A DNA stretch of 64,000 bases from Thiomonas bhubaneswarensis (GTDB lineage: Bacteria > Pseudomonadota > Gammaproteobacteria > Burkholderiales > Burkholderiaceae_C). The DNA is taken from NCBI RefSeq assembly GCF_001418255.1, contig NZ_LIPV01000005.1, positions 224,424 through 288,423 of the forward strand, written 5' to 3'. This document shows positions 28,037-36,189 of the stretch, in pieces. The notes beneath the pieces were generated by a model. That model saw only the letters and a program-made list of their open reading frames with translations. It was not told the DNA's origin and did no database searches. Numbering within the stretch: the stretch's first letter is position 1; the number at the start of each line of letters is the position of its first letter. Made by a program: the position numbers and the translations under genes.

Positions 28037-28672
28037 TTACTTCGTGCCGAAAATGCGGTCGCCCGCGTCGCCCAGGCCCGGCACGATGTAGCCGTGATCG
28101 TTGAGCCGCTCGTCGATGGCGGCCAGGGTGATGGGCACGTCCGGGTGGGCCGCGCGCACGGTGCGCACGCCCTCGGGCGCGGCCAGCAGGTTCACCAGCT
28201 TGAGCGAGGTCGCCCCGGCGCGCTTGAGGTGGGTGAGCGCGGCGGCGGCCGAATTGCCGGTGGCCAGCATGGGATCGACCACGATGACCAGGCGCTCGGC
28301 CATGTCGTCAGGCACCTTGAAGTAATACTCCACCGGCTCCAGCGTGGCCGGGTCGCGGTACAGGCCGATGTGGCCGACGCGGGCGTTGGGCAGCAGGTCG
28401 ATCATGCCGTCGAGCATGCCGTTGCCCGCCCGCAGGATGGACACGAGGCACAGCTTCTTGCCCGCAAGGATGGGCATGCGGCAGGCGGCCACCGGCGTGG
28501 TCACGTCCACCAGTTCGGTGGGCAGGTCGCGCGTAGCCTCATACGCCAGCATCGCCGCGATCTCGCGCACCAGGCGGCGGAAGTTGTCGGTGGTCGTGTC
28601 TTGGCTGCGCGCCAGCGTGAGCTTGTGCTGCACGAGCGGATGGGTGACGACGTGTACCTGGGAATCAAACAT
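28037..28672 (-). CDS. upp: Uracil phosphoribosyltransferase
   Basis: A 211-residue cytosolic enzyme making UMP from uracil and PRPP. The PRPP-binding loop is [15 protein letters not shown] (about residue 131), preceded by [12 protein letters not shown] and followed by the uracil-specific tail [21 protein letters not shown] in two parts. Length matches the family. The ATG at 28672 (MFDSQVHV) is chosen by the conserved N-terminus; the frame is open to 28867 without relevant sequence. It is the first of three minus-strand genes for pyrimidine uptake and salvage. Confidence 0.95.
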   Translation of the reverse strand: MFDSQVHVVTHPLVQHKLTLARSQDTTTDNFRRLVREIAAMLAYEATRDLPTELVDVTTPVAACRMPILAGKKLCLVSILRAGNGMLDGMIDLLPNARVGHIGLYRDPATLEPVEYYFKVPDDMAERLVIVVDPMLATGNSAAAALTHLKRAGATSLKLVNLLAAPEGVRTVRAAHPDVPITLAAIDERLNDHGYIVPGLGDAGDRIFGTK

Positions 28673-28893
28673 GGCGAGTCTCGTTGGAAATGTGACGTTG
28701 TGGGAACAAGGGCAATTTTGCGTCAGGGCGCTGTGCGCACCTGCAACACCCGCAACCGTTGGTATGAAACGACCGGGAAATCGGCTCTGAGGGTTTGCAC
28801 GGATGCCGTCGGTGAACCATACTGCATTGCAGCAGAACAAAAATCCGCGGCGCCATTTGCAACGCATTGGCGAGGCATTTCCCGGAGACCCTC

Positions 28894-30171
28894 ATGCGTT
28901 CATCCCTTCTGACCCTGGCCGCTGGCTGCGCGCTCGGCCTGCAGGCTCACCTCGCCCTTGCCGCACAGGCCACGCCCAACGACCCCGAAGTGCTGCACGG
29001 CGCCTACCTCGCTCGGGCCGGCGACTGCATCGCCTGCCACACTGCGCCGAAAGGCCAGCCCTTCGCCGGTGGCCTGCCGATGAATCTGCCGATGGGCATC
29101 GGCAAGGTGTATTCGCCCAACATCACCCCCGACAAGACCGACGGCATCGGCAACTGGACCTTCGAGCAATTCGACGAAGCGGTGCGCCACGGCAAGTCGC
29201 CGCGGCTGGGCTATCTCTACCCGGCCATGCCCTACCCGTCCTACGCGCGCATCCAACCTGAAGACATGCGCGCGCTCTACGCCTACTTCATGCATGGCGT
29301 GAAGCCGGTGGCGCAAGCCAACAAGCCCGAAGACATCCCCTGGCCGCTGAACATGCGCTGGCCGCTGGCCATCTGGGACTGGATGTTCGCCCGCAGCACC
29401 GTCTATCAACCCGACCCGAAGCAGACCGCGCAATGGAACCGCGGCGCTTATCTCGTCGAAGGTCTGGGCCACTGCGGCGCCTGCCATACCCCGCGCGGTC
29501 CGTTCCTTCAGGAGAAGGCGCTGGAGCCCGGCGGGCCTGATGGCAGCCTCTACCTGTCTGGTGCGCGCATCGACAACTGGTACGCGGCCAATCTGCGCGG
29601 CGACCTGCAGGACGGCCTGGGCCGCTGGACTCCAGCGCAGGTGGTGCAGCTGCTCAAGACCGGGCGCACCTCGGACTTCACCATCGTCGGCAGCATGACC
29701 GACGTGGTGCACGACAGCACCCAGCATCTCGACGACAACGACCTGCAGGCCATCGCAGTGTTCCTCAAGTCGCTGCCCCCGGTGCGGCCGAACTCGGCCA
29801 TCAACCAGCCGCAGACGCCGGTGATGACCGCAGTTGCCCGGGCCGGCGCGCCGCTGTATGCCGCACATTGCGCCATGTGCCATCAGGCGCAGGGACAAGG
29901 CATACCGAATGTGTTTCCCGCGCTGGCGCTCAACCCCACGGTCAACACCCCCGACCCGCTCAACACCATCCGCATGATGCTGCACGGCGGCCACACGGTG
30001 GTGACCAAGGGCAACCCCACACCCATGGCCATGCCCGACCTCGGCGCCACGCTCAACGACCAGCAGGTGGCCGAAATCGCCAGCTATGTGCGCAGCAGCT
30101 GGGGCAACGACGCGCCGAACGTGGGCACGAGCGAGGTGGCGAAGATCCGCAAGATCGTGGCGCAGCAGTAG
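28894..30171 (+). CDS. Tri-haem cytochrome c, alcohol-dehydrogenase subunit type
   Basis: A 425-residue exported cytochrome with a Sec signal peptide ending near AALAAQA (residues 1-24) and three CxxCH haem sites: CIACH at 45-49, CGACH near 193 and CAMCH near 330. The architecture and stretches such as VYSPNITPDKTDGIG match the membrane-anchored cytochrome subunits of quinoprotein alcohol or flavin gluconate dehydrogenases, which pass electrons to ubiquinone or an oxidase. No dehydrogenase large subunit lies next to it, so its partner is unknown. The ATG at 28894 follows CCCGGAGA. A branched-chain-type ABC transporter begins 180 bp downstream on the same strand. Confidence 0.88.
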   Translation: MRSSLLTLAAGCALGLQAHLALAAQATPNDPEVLHGAYLARAGDCIACHTAPKGQPFAGGLPMNLPMGIGKVYSPNITPDKTDGIGNWTFEQFDEAVRHGKSPRLGYLYPAMPYPSYARIQPEDMRALYAYFMHGVKPVAQANKPEDIPWPLNMRWPLAIWDWMFARSTVYQPDPKQTAQWNRGAYLVEGLGHCGACHTPRGPFLQEKALEPGGPDGSLYLSGARIDNWYAANLRGDLQDGLGRWTPAQVVQLLKTGRTSDFTIVGSMTDVVHDSTQHLDDNDLQAIAVFLKSLPPVRPNSAINQPQTPVMTAVARAGAPLYAAHCAMCHQAQGQGIPNVFPALALNPTVNTPDPLNTIRMMLHGGHTVVTKGNPTPMAMPDLGATLNDQQVAEIASYVRSSWGNDAPNVGTSEVAKIRKIVAQQ

Positions 30172-30308
30172 GTAAGGCGCGGCCATTTGCGACGGCGCGC
30201 ACATGCAGAAAGACGCTGCGCGCAGGCTTTGGACATGACTCGTTGCAATTCAATGCACTTGTTCACCGCTTCCCGCAAAGTCCGGCAGGAGAATGAAACA
30301 TGACATTC

Positions 30309-30333
30309 ACCGGCGCGCGATGCACGCGCCGGT
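30309..30333 (+). other. Hairpin in the leader of the first ABC transporter operon
   Basis: ACCGGCGCG pairs perfectly with CGCGCCGGT across a 7-base loop, 19 bases upstream of the ATG of the substrate-binding protein gene and just before its Shine-Dalgarno (CTGGAGA). There is no T-run, so it is more likely an mRNA stability or translation element than a terminator. Confidence 0.5.
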
Positions 30334-30352
30334 TCATCCTCTGGAGACTCTC

Positions 30353-31600
30353 ATGCCCCTGCATACATCCCGCAACATCCTGCGCCAATTCGCCGCCGGT
30401 CTGGCGCTGAGTGCCACCGCGCTGGCTGCCCATGCCGCCACCGCGCCTTCCGAAATCAAGATCGGCACGCTCTACGCCAGCAGCGGTCCCTTCGCCGTGG
30501 CTTCGCAAGGCCAGTATGAAGGCCTGAAATACTGGGCCGACGCCATCAACAAAGAGGGCGGCGTGTTCGTCAAGGCCTTCAACAAAAAGATTCCGGTCAA
30601 GCTCGTCGCCTACGACGACCAGAGCTCCACCTCCACCGCCACCACGCTCTACAACCAGCTCATCACCCAGGACAAGGTGGACGTGCTCGTGGCCGACTTC
30701 GGCTCGGTGCTCACCTCGGTGGCCGTGCCACTGGCGGCCGAGCATCACATGCTGTTGATCGACCCCACCGGTTCGGGCGCCAACTTTTTCACCAAGCCGA
30801 CCAACTACCTGGCTGACGTGAGCATCCCGTCGAGCACGGTGTGGCCCATCCCGCTGGCCAACTATCTGGTGCAGCAGAACATCAAGAAAATCGCCATCCT
30901 CTACGGCGCCAACGACTTCGACGCCTCCCAGGCCGCCACCCTCAAGGAGGTTCTGGCCAAGCATGGCATCAAGCCGGTGTACGACCACGGCGTGCCGACC
31001 ACCGAGTCGAACTACACCATCCTGCTGCACGCCATCGCGGCCACGCAGCCCGAGGCGGTGCTGGAGTTCGGCTATGCGCCCAATGACATCGCTTTTCTGA
31101 AGGCACTCGATCAGAGCGGCCTGCACTTCCCGATGACCTTCACCATCTTCCCCGGCCAGTTGCTGCAACTGCTGACCAAGAACGTGGGCGAGAAGGCGCT
31201 GGCCTATACCTACACCTACCCGACGCCGCCGCTGGTGAAGTACGAGAAGGTGAGCTATGGCATGAACACCCAGCAGTTCGTCGATGCCTTCAAGGCCGCG
31301 ACGAAAAAGGAACCCAACTTCCTCGACTGCTCGGGCTACAACACCGGCCTGATCGTGCAGCACATGCTCGACATGGCGCCCAAGTTCGACCAGCTGGCCT
31401 TCCATCAGGCCATCATGGACATGTCGGGCAAGACCACCACCCTGCTCGGCCCCTTCGATGTCAACGCCAACGGCGCCCAGCTCGGCCAGCCCTTCCCGGT
31501 GGCGCAGCTCCAGCCCAAGGGCGGCAAGCTCGACGTGGTCGTGGTCTATCCGCAGGACAAGGCCACCGGCAAGGCGGTTTATCCGGCGCCAAAACCATAA
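30353..31600 (+). CDS. Branched-chain-type ABC transporter, substrate-binding protein (first cluster)
   Basis: A 415-residue periplasmic binding protein of the LivK-like type-1 fold. A Sec signal peptide (FAAGLALSATALAAHAA, cleavage near residue 29) precedes EIKIGTLYASSGPFAVASQG, the conserved start of the ligand-binding fold. The ATG at 30353 follows CTGGAGA. The next four genes encode two permeases and two ATPases. Family members bind branched-chain or aromatic amino acids, amides, urea or aromatic acids; the ligand cannot be chosen from sequence. The presence of a cytochrome gene upstream is a weak hint of a catabolic unit. Confidence 0.9.
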   Translation: MPLHTSRNILRQFAAGLALSATALAAHAATAPSEIKIGTLYASSGPFAVASQGQYEGLKYWADAINKEGGVFVKAFNKKIPVKLVAYDDQSSTSTATTLYNQLITQDKVDVLVADFGSVLTSVAVPLAAEHHMLLIDPTGSGANFFTKPTNYLADVSIPSSTVWPIPLANYLVQQNIKKIAILYGANDFDASQAATLKEVLAKHGIKPVYDHGVPTTESNYTILLHAIAATQPEAVLEFGYAPNDIAFLKALDQSGLHFPMTFTIFPGQLLQLLTKNVGEKALAYTYTYPTPPLVKYEKVSYGMNTQQFVDAFKAATKKEPNFLDCSGYNTGLIVQHMLDMAPKFDQLAFHQAIMDMSGKTTTLLGPFDVNANGAQLGQPFPVAQLQPKGGKLDVVVVYPQDKATGKAVYPAPKP

Positions 31601-31612
31601 GCATCGAAGTCG

Positions 31613-31640
31613 GGCAGGCGAATAACCCCGCCCGCCTTTT
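31613..31640 (+). terminator. Weak terminator or attenuator inside the first ABC operon
   Basis: GGCAGGCG pairs with CGCCCGCC (one A:C mismatch) across an 8-base loop and is followed by TTTT. It lies between the binding-protein gene and the first permease gene. Such partial stops commonly let the binding protein be made in excess over the membrane parts. Confidence 0.4.
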
Positions 31641-31670
31641 GCAGACTGACGCAAAGCTCAGGGAGGGCGC

Positions 31671-32552
31671 GTGGAACTGCTCGAATACGCCATCATCGGC
31701 GGCATTCTGTATGGCATTTTTTTCAGCCTGATCGCCATCGGGCTGAATCTCATTTTCGGCGTCATGCGCATCATCAATCTGGCGCATGGACAGTTCATCG
31801 TGCTGGGCGGGTATGCCGCCTGGGTGGTGTCGCGCCACTTCGGGTTCAACCCGCTGTGGGCCGTGCCGCTTTGCATCGTGGCTGCAGCGGTCATCGGCTA
31901 TCCCTTGTATTACGCGGTGGTGCCGCGGCTGCAGCGTTCGCAAGACCCGGAGATGCTATCGTTCATCCTGTTCTTCGGCATCGGGCAGGTGCTGGAGGCG
32001 ATCACCGTTCTGGGCTTCGGCGCCGACCAGCGCTCGCTGCCCAGCGAGGCGCTGGGGTCGGGCAATATCGGCGTGTTCGGCCAGGCATTCCCGGACAGTT
32101 GGTGGTGGGCTGCGGCTGTGAGCATCACCGCCATCGTCGCGCTCTGGCTGTACTTCACCCGCACCAAACTGGGCTACGCCACCCGCGCCATCATGGCCAA
32201 CCGCGACGAGGCGCTGGCCACCGGCATCAGCGTGAACAAGGTATCGGCGCTTGCCTTCATCGCTGGTCTGGCACTGGCGGGCATGGCCGGGGTCTTCCTG
32301 CCGTATCTGCTGGGCTCGGTTTCGCCCGATCAGGGCAGCGAGCTCACCACGACCTCGTTCGCCATCGTCATCATCGGCTCGCTGGGCAACCCGCTGGGCA
32401 CGGTCATCGGGGGTCTGGTGTTCGGGCTGGGCACCATGATCATGCAGACCTTCTATTCGTCGTGGTCGAACCTGGTGCCGTATGTGCTGCTGCTGGTGAT
32501 CGTGCTCATCCGTCCCACGGGTCTGCTCGGAAAGGCGGTGCGCAGTGTCTGA
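31671..32552 (+). CDS. Branched-chain-type ABC transporter permease, LivH type
   Basis: A 293-residue inner-membrane permease with about eight segments. The N-terminus GGILYGIFFSLIAIGLNLIFG and RIINLAHGQFIVLGGYAA are the LivH signature, and LGNPLGTVIGGLVFG near residue 243 is the cytoplasmic coupling region. The start is GTG at 31671, preceded by AGGGAGG. Its 3' end overlaps the LivM gene by 8 bp. Confidence 0.92.
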   Translation: MELLEYAIIGGILYGIFFSLIAIGLNLIFGVMRIINLAHGQFIVLGGYAAWVVSRHFGFNPLWAVPLCIVAAAVIGYPLYYAVVPRLQRSQDPEMLSFILFFGIGQVLEAITVLGFGADQRSLPSEALGSGNIGVFGQAFPDSWWWAAAVSITAIVALWLYFTRTKLGYATRAIMANRDEALATGISVNKVSALAFIAGLALAGMAGVFLPYLLGSVSPDQGSELTTTSFAIVIIGSLGNPLGTVIGGLVFGLGTMIMQTFYSSWSNLVPYVLLLVIVLIRPTGLLGKAVRSV

Positions 32553-33480
32553 ACGCTTTCTGCTGCAGCGCTGGCGTACCGGGCTCATCGTCCTGGCGCT
32601 GCTGATCGCGGCATTCCTGTTGCTGCCGCATGTCTACGGCAACGAGTCGCTGCTGTTCACCTTGATGACCTTCATTGTGCTCGCGCAGGGGCTCAACCTG
32701 CTCTATGGCTTCACCGGCTACCTGCCCTTCGGCTATGTGGGCTTTTTCGGCTGCGGCGCTTACGCCACTTCGCTGCTGGTGCTGCACAGCGGCCTGCCGG
32801 TGCTGCTGTGCGTGGTCGGTGGCGGGCTCGCCGCCGTGGTGATGGGGCTGATCCTCGGACCGCTGCTGCGGCTGTCGGGCGCGTATTTCTCCATCGCCAG
32901 TCTGGCGGCGTCGCAGATTCTGTATGACGTCGTCTCCAACACCAATCTGGCCGACATCACCGGCGGGCCTTATGGCCTGAAGATCGAGCAGGTCTACGCG
33001 CCGACGGCGAGCTACCACACTATGCTCGTGATCCTGGTGCTGGCCACCGCGCTGGCCGCGTGGTTCCGGCTCTCGGCCTTCGGCATGGGCCTGCGGGCCA
33101 TGAAGCAGGACCCGGTCAGCGCCGCCATGGCCGGCATCAACGTCGTACGCGCCCGCCTCATCACCTGGCTGATCTCGGCCGGGGTGGCCGGACTGGCCGG
33201 CGGCGCTTATGCCTGGAATCTGTCGGTGTTCTATCCCGAGGCGGTGTTCACGCTGCAGATCTCGGTGTTCGCCATCGTATTTTCGCTGTTCGGCGGCGTG
33301 GGCACGGTCATCGGCCCCATCATTGGCGCGAGTGTGCTGTACAGCCTGTATTCGGTCATCGGCATTTCGACGCCGCAATACTTTCAGCTCATCTACGGCC
33401 TGCTGATCGCGCTTCTGGTGCTGTTCATGCCCGGCGGAGTGCTGTCGCTGTTTGCGCGCAGAGGTGTCCGTGTCTTCTAA
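32545..33480 (+). CDS. Branched-chain-type ABC transporter permease, LivM type
   Basis: A 311-residue inner-membrane permease. LNLLYGFTGYLPFGYVGFFG is the LivM signature, and the coupling region is FSLFGGVGTVIGPIIGA (about residue 250). It starts at GTG 32545 within the end of livH and ends 11 bp inside the start of the ATPase gene, so all five genes of this transporter are tightly coupled. Length is ordinary for LivM in this family. Confidence 0.92.
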   Translation: MSERFLLQRWRTGLIVLALLIAAFLLLPHVYGNESLLFTLMTFIVLAQGLNLLYGFTGYLPFGYVGFFGCGAYATSLLVLHSGLPVLLCVVGGGLAAVVMGLILGPLLRLSGAYFSIASLAASQILYDVVSNTNLADITGGPYGLKIEQVYAPTASYHTMLVILVLATALAAWFRLSAFGMGLRAMKQDPVSAAMAGINVVRARLITWLISAGVAGLAGGAYAWNLSVFYPEAVFTLQISVFAIVFSLFGGVGTVIGPIIGASVLYSLYSVIGISTPQYFQLIYGLLIALLVLFMPGGVLSLFARRGVRVF

Positions 33481-34192
33481 CCCGCCCCCCCTCCTCCGGC
33501 TCGAAGGCGTGAACAAGCGCTTCGGCGGGCATGTCGTGCTCAACGACGTCAGCTTCAGCCTGGCGCCCGGCGAGATCGTCGGTCTGGTCGGCCCCAACGG
33601 CTCGGGCAAGACCACGACCATCAATGTCATCTGCGGTCTGTACCGCGCCGACAGCGGCAGCATCGTGTTCGACGGCAAGCCCGTGCATCGCGTCCCCATG
33701 CACGAACTGGCGCGAATCGGCATCAACCGCACCTTTCAGGTGCCCAAGACTTTCCGAGACATGACGGTGCGCGAGAACATCGAGGTCGCCGCATATTTCG
33801 GCCACGCCGATCAGCGCGCCGATGTGAACGCCCTCCTGCGCGACATCGATCTGGAGGCACAGGCCGACAAGCTGGCCGGGTCGCTCACCGTGAACCAGCA
33901 AAAGCTGCTCGATCTGGGCCGCGCGCTGGCCACCGGCCCGAAGCTGCTGCTGGTCGATGAGATCGGCGCCGGTCTGAACCCGGCCGAGCTCGGCGGCATC
34001 GCCGAGTTGCTGCGCAAGCTGGCGCAGCGCGGCATTGCGCTGATCGTGGTGGAGCATCTGATGGCCTTTCTGGGCAGCATCACCCAGCGGGTCATCGTGC
34101 TCGGCGCCGGGCGCATGCTGTTCGAGGGCTCGCTCGACGCCGCCTCGCGCCACCCCGAGGTCGTGGCCGCCTTTTTTGGGGAGGCGGCATGA
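33470..34192 (+). CDS. Branched-chain-type ABC transporter ATPase, LivG type
   Basis: A 240-residue cytosolic ATPase with Walker A GPNGSGKTT (about residue 38) and Walker B LLLVDEIGAGL (about 158). The usual signature motif (LSYGQQ or LSGGQ) is replaced by LTVNQQK, and the base after the Walker B Asp-Glu is Ile rather than Pro; both belong to a recognised variant group of LivG-like ATPases. I start at GTG 33470, five bases after GAGG; the frame is also open to TTG 33452. Its end overlaps the LivF gene as ATGA. Confidence 0.9.
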   Translation: MSSNPPPLLRLEGVNKRFGGHVVLNDVSFSLAPGEIVGLVGPNGSGKTTTINVICGLYRADSGSIVFDGKPVHRVPMHELARIGINRTFQVPKTFRDMTVRENIEVAAYFGHADQRADVNALLRDIDLEAQADKLAGSLTVNQQKLLDLGRALATGPKLLLVDEIGAGLNPAELGGIAELLRKLAQRGIALIVVEHLMAFLGSITQRVIVLGAGRMLFEGSLDAASRHPEVVAAFFGEAA

Positions 34193-34908
34193 GCGCCGTT
34201 TTTGAATCTACGCTGCTGAGCGTGCGCGGGGTGCAGTCCGGCTACGGCGCGCTGCAAGTGCTCTGGGGCGTGGATCTGGACGTGATGCCCGGCGAGACCG
34301 TGCTGCTGCTCGGCGCCAACAGCGCGGGCAAGTCCACTCTGCTGCGCACCCTCATCGGCCTGCTGCCCTGCTGGCGCGGCGAGATTGCCTTCGCCGGTGA
34401 ACGCATCGATGCCCTGCCGCCCGAGCAGCGCATTCGCCGCGGCATGGCCTATATGTCGGAGCTGGGCGTGTTCCCGACTCTGTCCATCGACGAAAACCTC
34501 GCCCTGGGCGGGTACTTCCTCAGCGATGCGCAGGTGCGCAAGCGCAAGGAACAACTGTTCGCCCTGTTTCCCGATCTGGCCGCCAAGCGGCGCGACGCTG
34601 CCGGCACGCTCTCGGGCGGGCAGCGCAAGATGCTGGGCATCGCCAAGGTGCTGATCTCCGAGCCCCGGCTGCTGCTGATGGACGAACCGTCCTCGGGCCT
34701 GGCGCCGGTGTTCGTGAAGCAGGTCATCGAGGTGCTGAAGACCAGCATCGGCGCAGGCACCGCCCTGCTCATCGCCGAGCAGAACGTGGCTTTTCTGGAA
34801 CTGGCCGACCGCGGCTATCTGATCGATCACGGCAAGGTGCGCCTGTCGGGCACCCGCGCCGAACTCGAAGCCAGCGACGCGGTTCGCGAGACATATTTCG
34901 GGCTATAA
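34189..34908 (+). CDS. Branched-chain-type ABC transporter ATPase, LivF type
   Basis: A 239-residue cytosolic ATPase with all core motifs intact: Walker A GANSAGKST (about residue 38), the Q-loop region, signature LSGGQRKMLGIA (about 142) and Walker B LLLMDEPSSGL (about 162), followed by LLIAEQNVAFL. It is the last gene of the transporter operon, starting with an ATGA overlap on livG. The next coding sequence is a broken diguanylate cyclase 40 bp downstream. Confidence 0.92.
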   Translation: MSAVFESTLLSVRGVQSGYGALQVLWGVDLDVMPGETVLLLGANSAGKSTLLRTLIGLLPCWRGEIAFAGERIDALPPEQRIRRGMAYMSELGVFPTLSIDENLALGGYFLSDAQVRKRKEQLFALFPDLAAKRRDAAGTLSGGQRKMLGIAKVLISEPRLLLMDEPSSGLAPVFVKQVIEVLKTSIGAGTALLIAEQNVAFLELADRGYLIDHGKVRLSGTRAELEASDAVRETYFGL

Positions 34909-34948
34909 ACTCTGGCCGCTGCGCGCATTCGGCCGCGCTTCCTACCCC

Positions 34949-35086
34949 ATGTCCCCGCCTGCGCCCCATAGAGAACTCGCCCAGCAAACCGCCTTCCGTC
35001 GCATCTACCCTCTTCGCGTCATCGGCATGGGCTTGGGCGGGGTGGCGATTGCCGGGGTGCTGATCGAACAGCAGGCGTCGCCCTGA
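34949..35086 (+). pseudogene. 5' part of a MASE2 diguanylate cyclase, ended by an in-frame TGA
   Basis: From ATG 34949 the frame encodes 45 residues (including RRIYPLRVIGMGLGGVAIAG and EQQASP), then hits TGA at 35084-35086. The downstream GGDEF frame continues in exactly the same phase (RWALMVASCLLWPQLAYAMAR). Together they make one continuous MASE2 membrane domain, so the TGA is a nonsense change, probably from TGG (Trp). It could be a true loss-of-function mutation or a sequencing error. Confidence 0.8.
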
Positions 35087-35098
35087 CGCTGGGCGCTC

Positions 35099-36013
35099 AT
35101 GGTCGCAAGCTGCCTGCTTTGGCCGCAACTGGCCTACGCCATGGCCCGTTGGAGCCAAGACAGCTACGGCGTCGAAAAGCGCAACCTGCTGATCGATTCG
35201 GCCATCGCCGGGATGTGGGTGCCCTTGCTGCACTTCAATCTGCTGCCCAGCGTGGTGCTGGTGACCGTGACCACGTTCGACAAGCTCAGCAGCGGCATGC
35301 GGCGGCTGTGGCTGGCCTCGCTGCCAGGGTTGTTCGGCGCAGCGGCGTTGGTGACGCTGTTGCTGCGTCCGCCGCTGCAACTGGAGAGCTCGTTGCTGGT
35401 CGTCATCTGCACCCTGCCCTTGCTGGTGGTGCACACGCTGTCGAGCAGCATCGCCAGCTACCGACTGATCCGCACCGTGTCGCGGCAGAACAAGATGCTG
35501 GAATTGCTGCGCCGCACCGACGCCCAGACCGGCCTGTTCGCCCGTGAACACTGGCAGACACAGGCCGACGCGGCGCTGCAGCGGTTTCATGCCACCGCCC
35601 AACCCGCCTGCCTGCTGATGATCGACGTGGATCATTTCAAGAGCATCAACGACAGCTTTGGCCATCTTGCCGGCGATCAGGTCATCGCCCAGGTGGGCGA
35701 ACTGATCCGCAACACCGTCCGCGCCGAAGACTGCGCCGGGCGTTTTGGCGGCGACGAATTTGCCGTGCTCTGCCAGAACCTCGTCATCGCCGATGCGAGC
35801 CCCATCGCCGAGCGCATCCGCGCCCAACCGCTGACACTGCGGCTGCCGGATCACCCGACCCTGCGCCTGAGCAGCAGCATCGGCCTGGCCGCAGCCAAGC
35901 CCGGCTACACCAACCTTCAGGCGTGGATGGCCGCGGCCGACGCCGCGCTCTATGCGGCCAAGCAACAAGGGCGCAACCAGGTGGTCAACGTACCTTTGGC
36001 AGCGCTGCCCTGA
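35099..36013 (+). CDS. Diguanylate cyclase (MASE2 remnant plus GGDEF), open part after the nonsense codon
   Basis: The 304-residue remainder from ATG 35099. Residues 1-125 are most of a MASE2 membrane-sensor domain (RNLLIDSAIAGMWVPLLHFN, SSLLVVICTLPLLVVHT), as in the E. coli AdrA/DgcC type. Residues 140-300 are a GGDEF domain with IDVDHFKSINDSFGH and an intact RFGGDEF active site; the RxxD inhibitory site (RAED) is five residues before it. The domain would make c-di-GMP if expressed. The first membrane helix lies upstream of an in-frame TGA, and the ATG here lacks a ribosome site, so the protein may be absent or poorly made. Confidence 0.75.
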   Translation: MVASCLLWPQLAYAMARWSQDSYGVEKRNLLIDSAIAGMWVPLLHFNLLPSVVLVTVTTFDKLSSGMRRLWLASLPGLFGAAALVTLLLRPPLQLESSLLVVICTLPLLVVHTLSSSIASYRLIRTVSRQNKMLELLRRTDAQTGLFAREHWQTQADAALQRFHATAQPACLLMIDVDHFKSINDSFGHLAGDQVIAQVGELIRNTVRAEDCAGRFGGDEFAVLCQNLVIADASPIAERIRAQPLTLRLPDHPTLRLSSSIGLAAAKPGYTNLQAWMAAADAALYAAKQQGRNQVVNVPLAALP

Positions 36014-36189
36014 GCGCCACGGCGTCCGGCACCGGCGGCGCCATCAGCTCGACGAGTCGGCTTCCGTCGGCGCAAAAATCGTCCGTTGCAGGACTTAGTC
36101 GCGGTTTTGGCTGATTTGCAGCGTCGGCACCCCCCTCTTTCGGGGTGGATTCGCTTACATTCGTGGGCATCAAGACCTCGACCCGTCCC

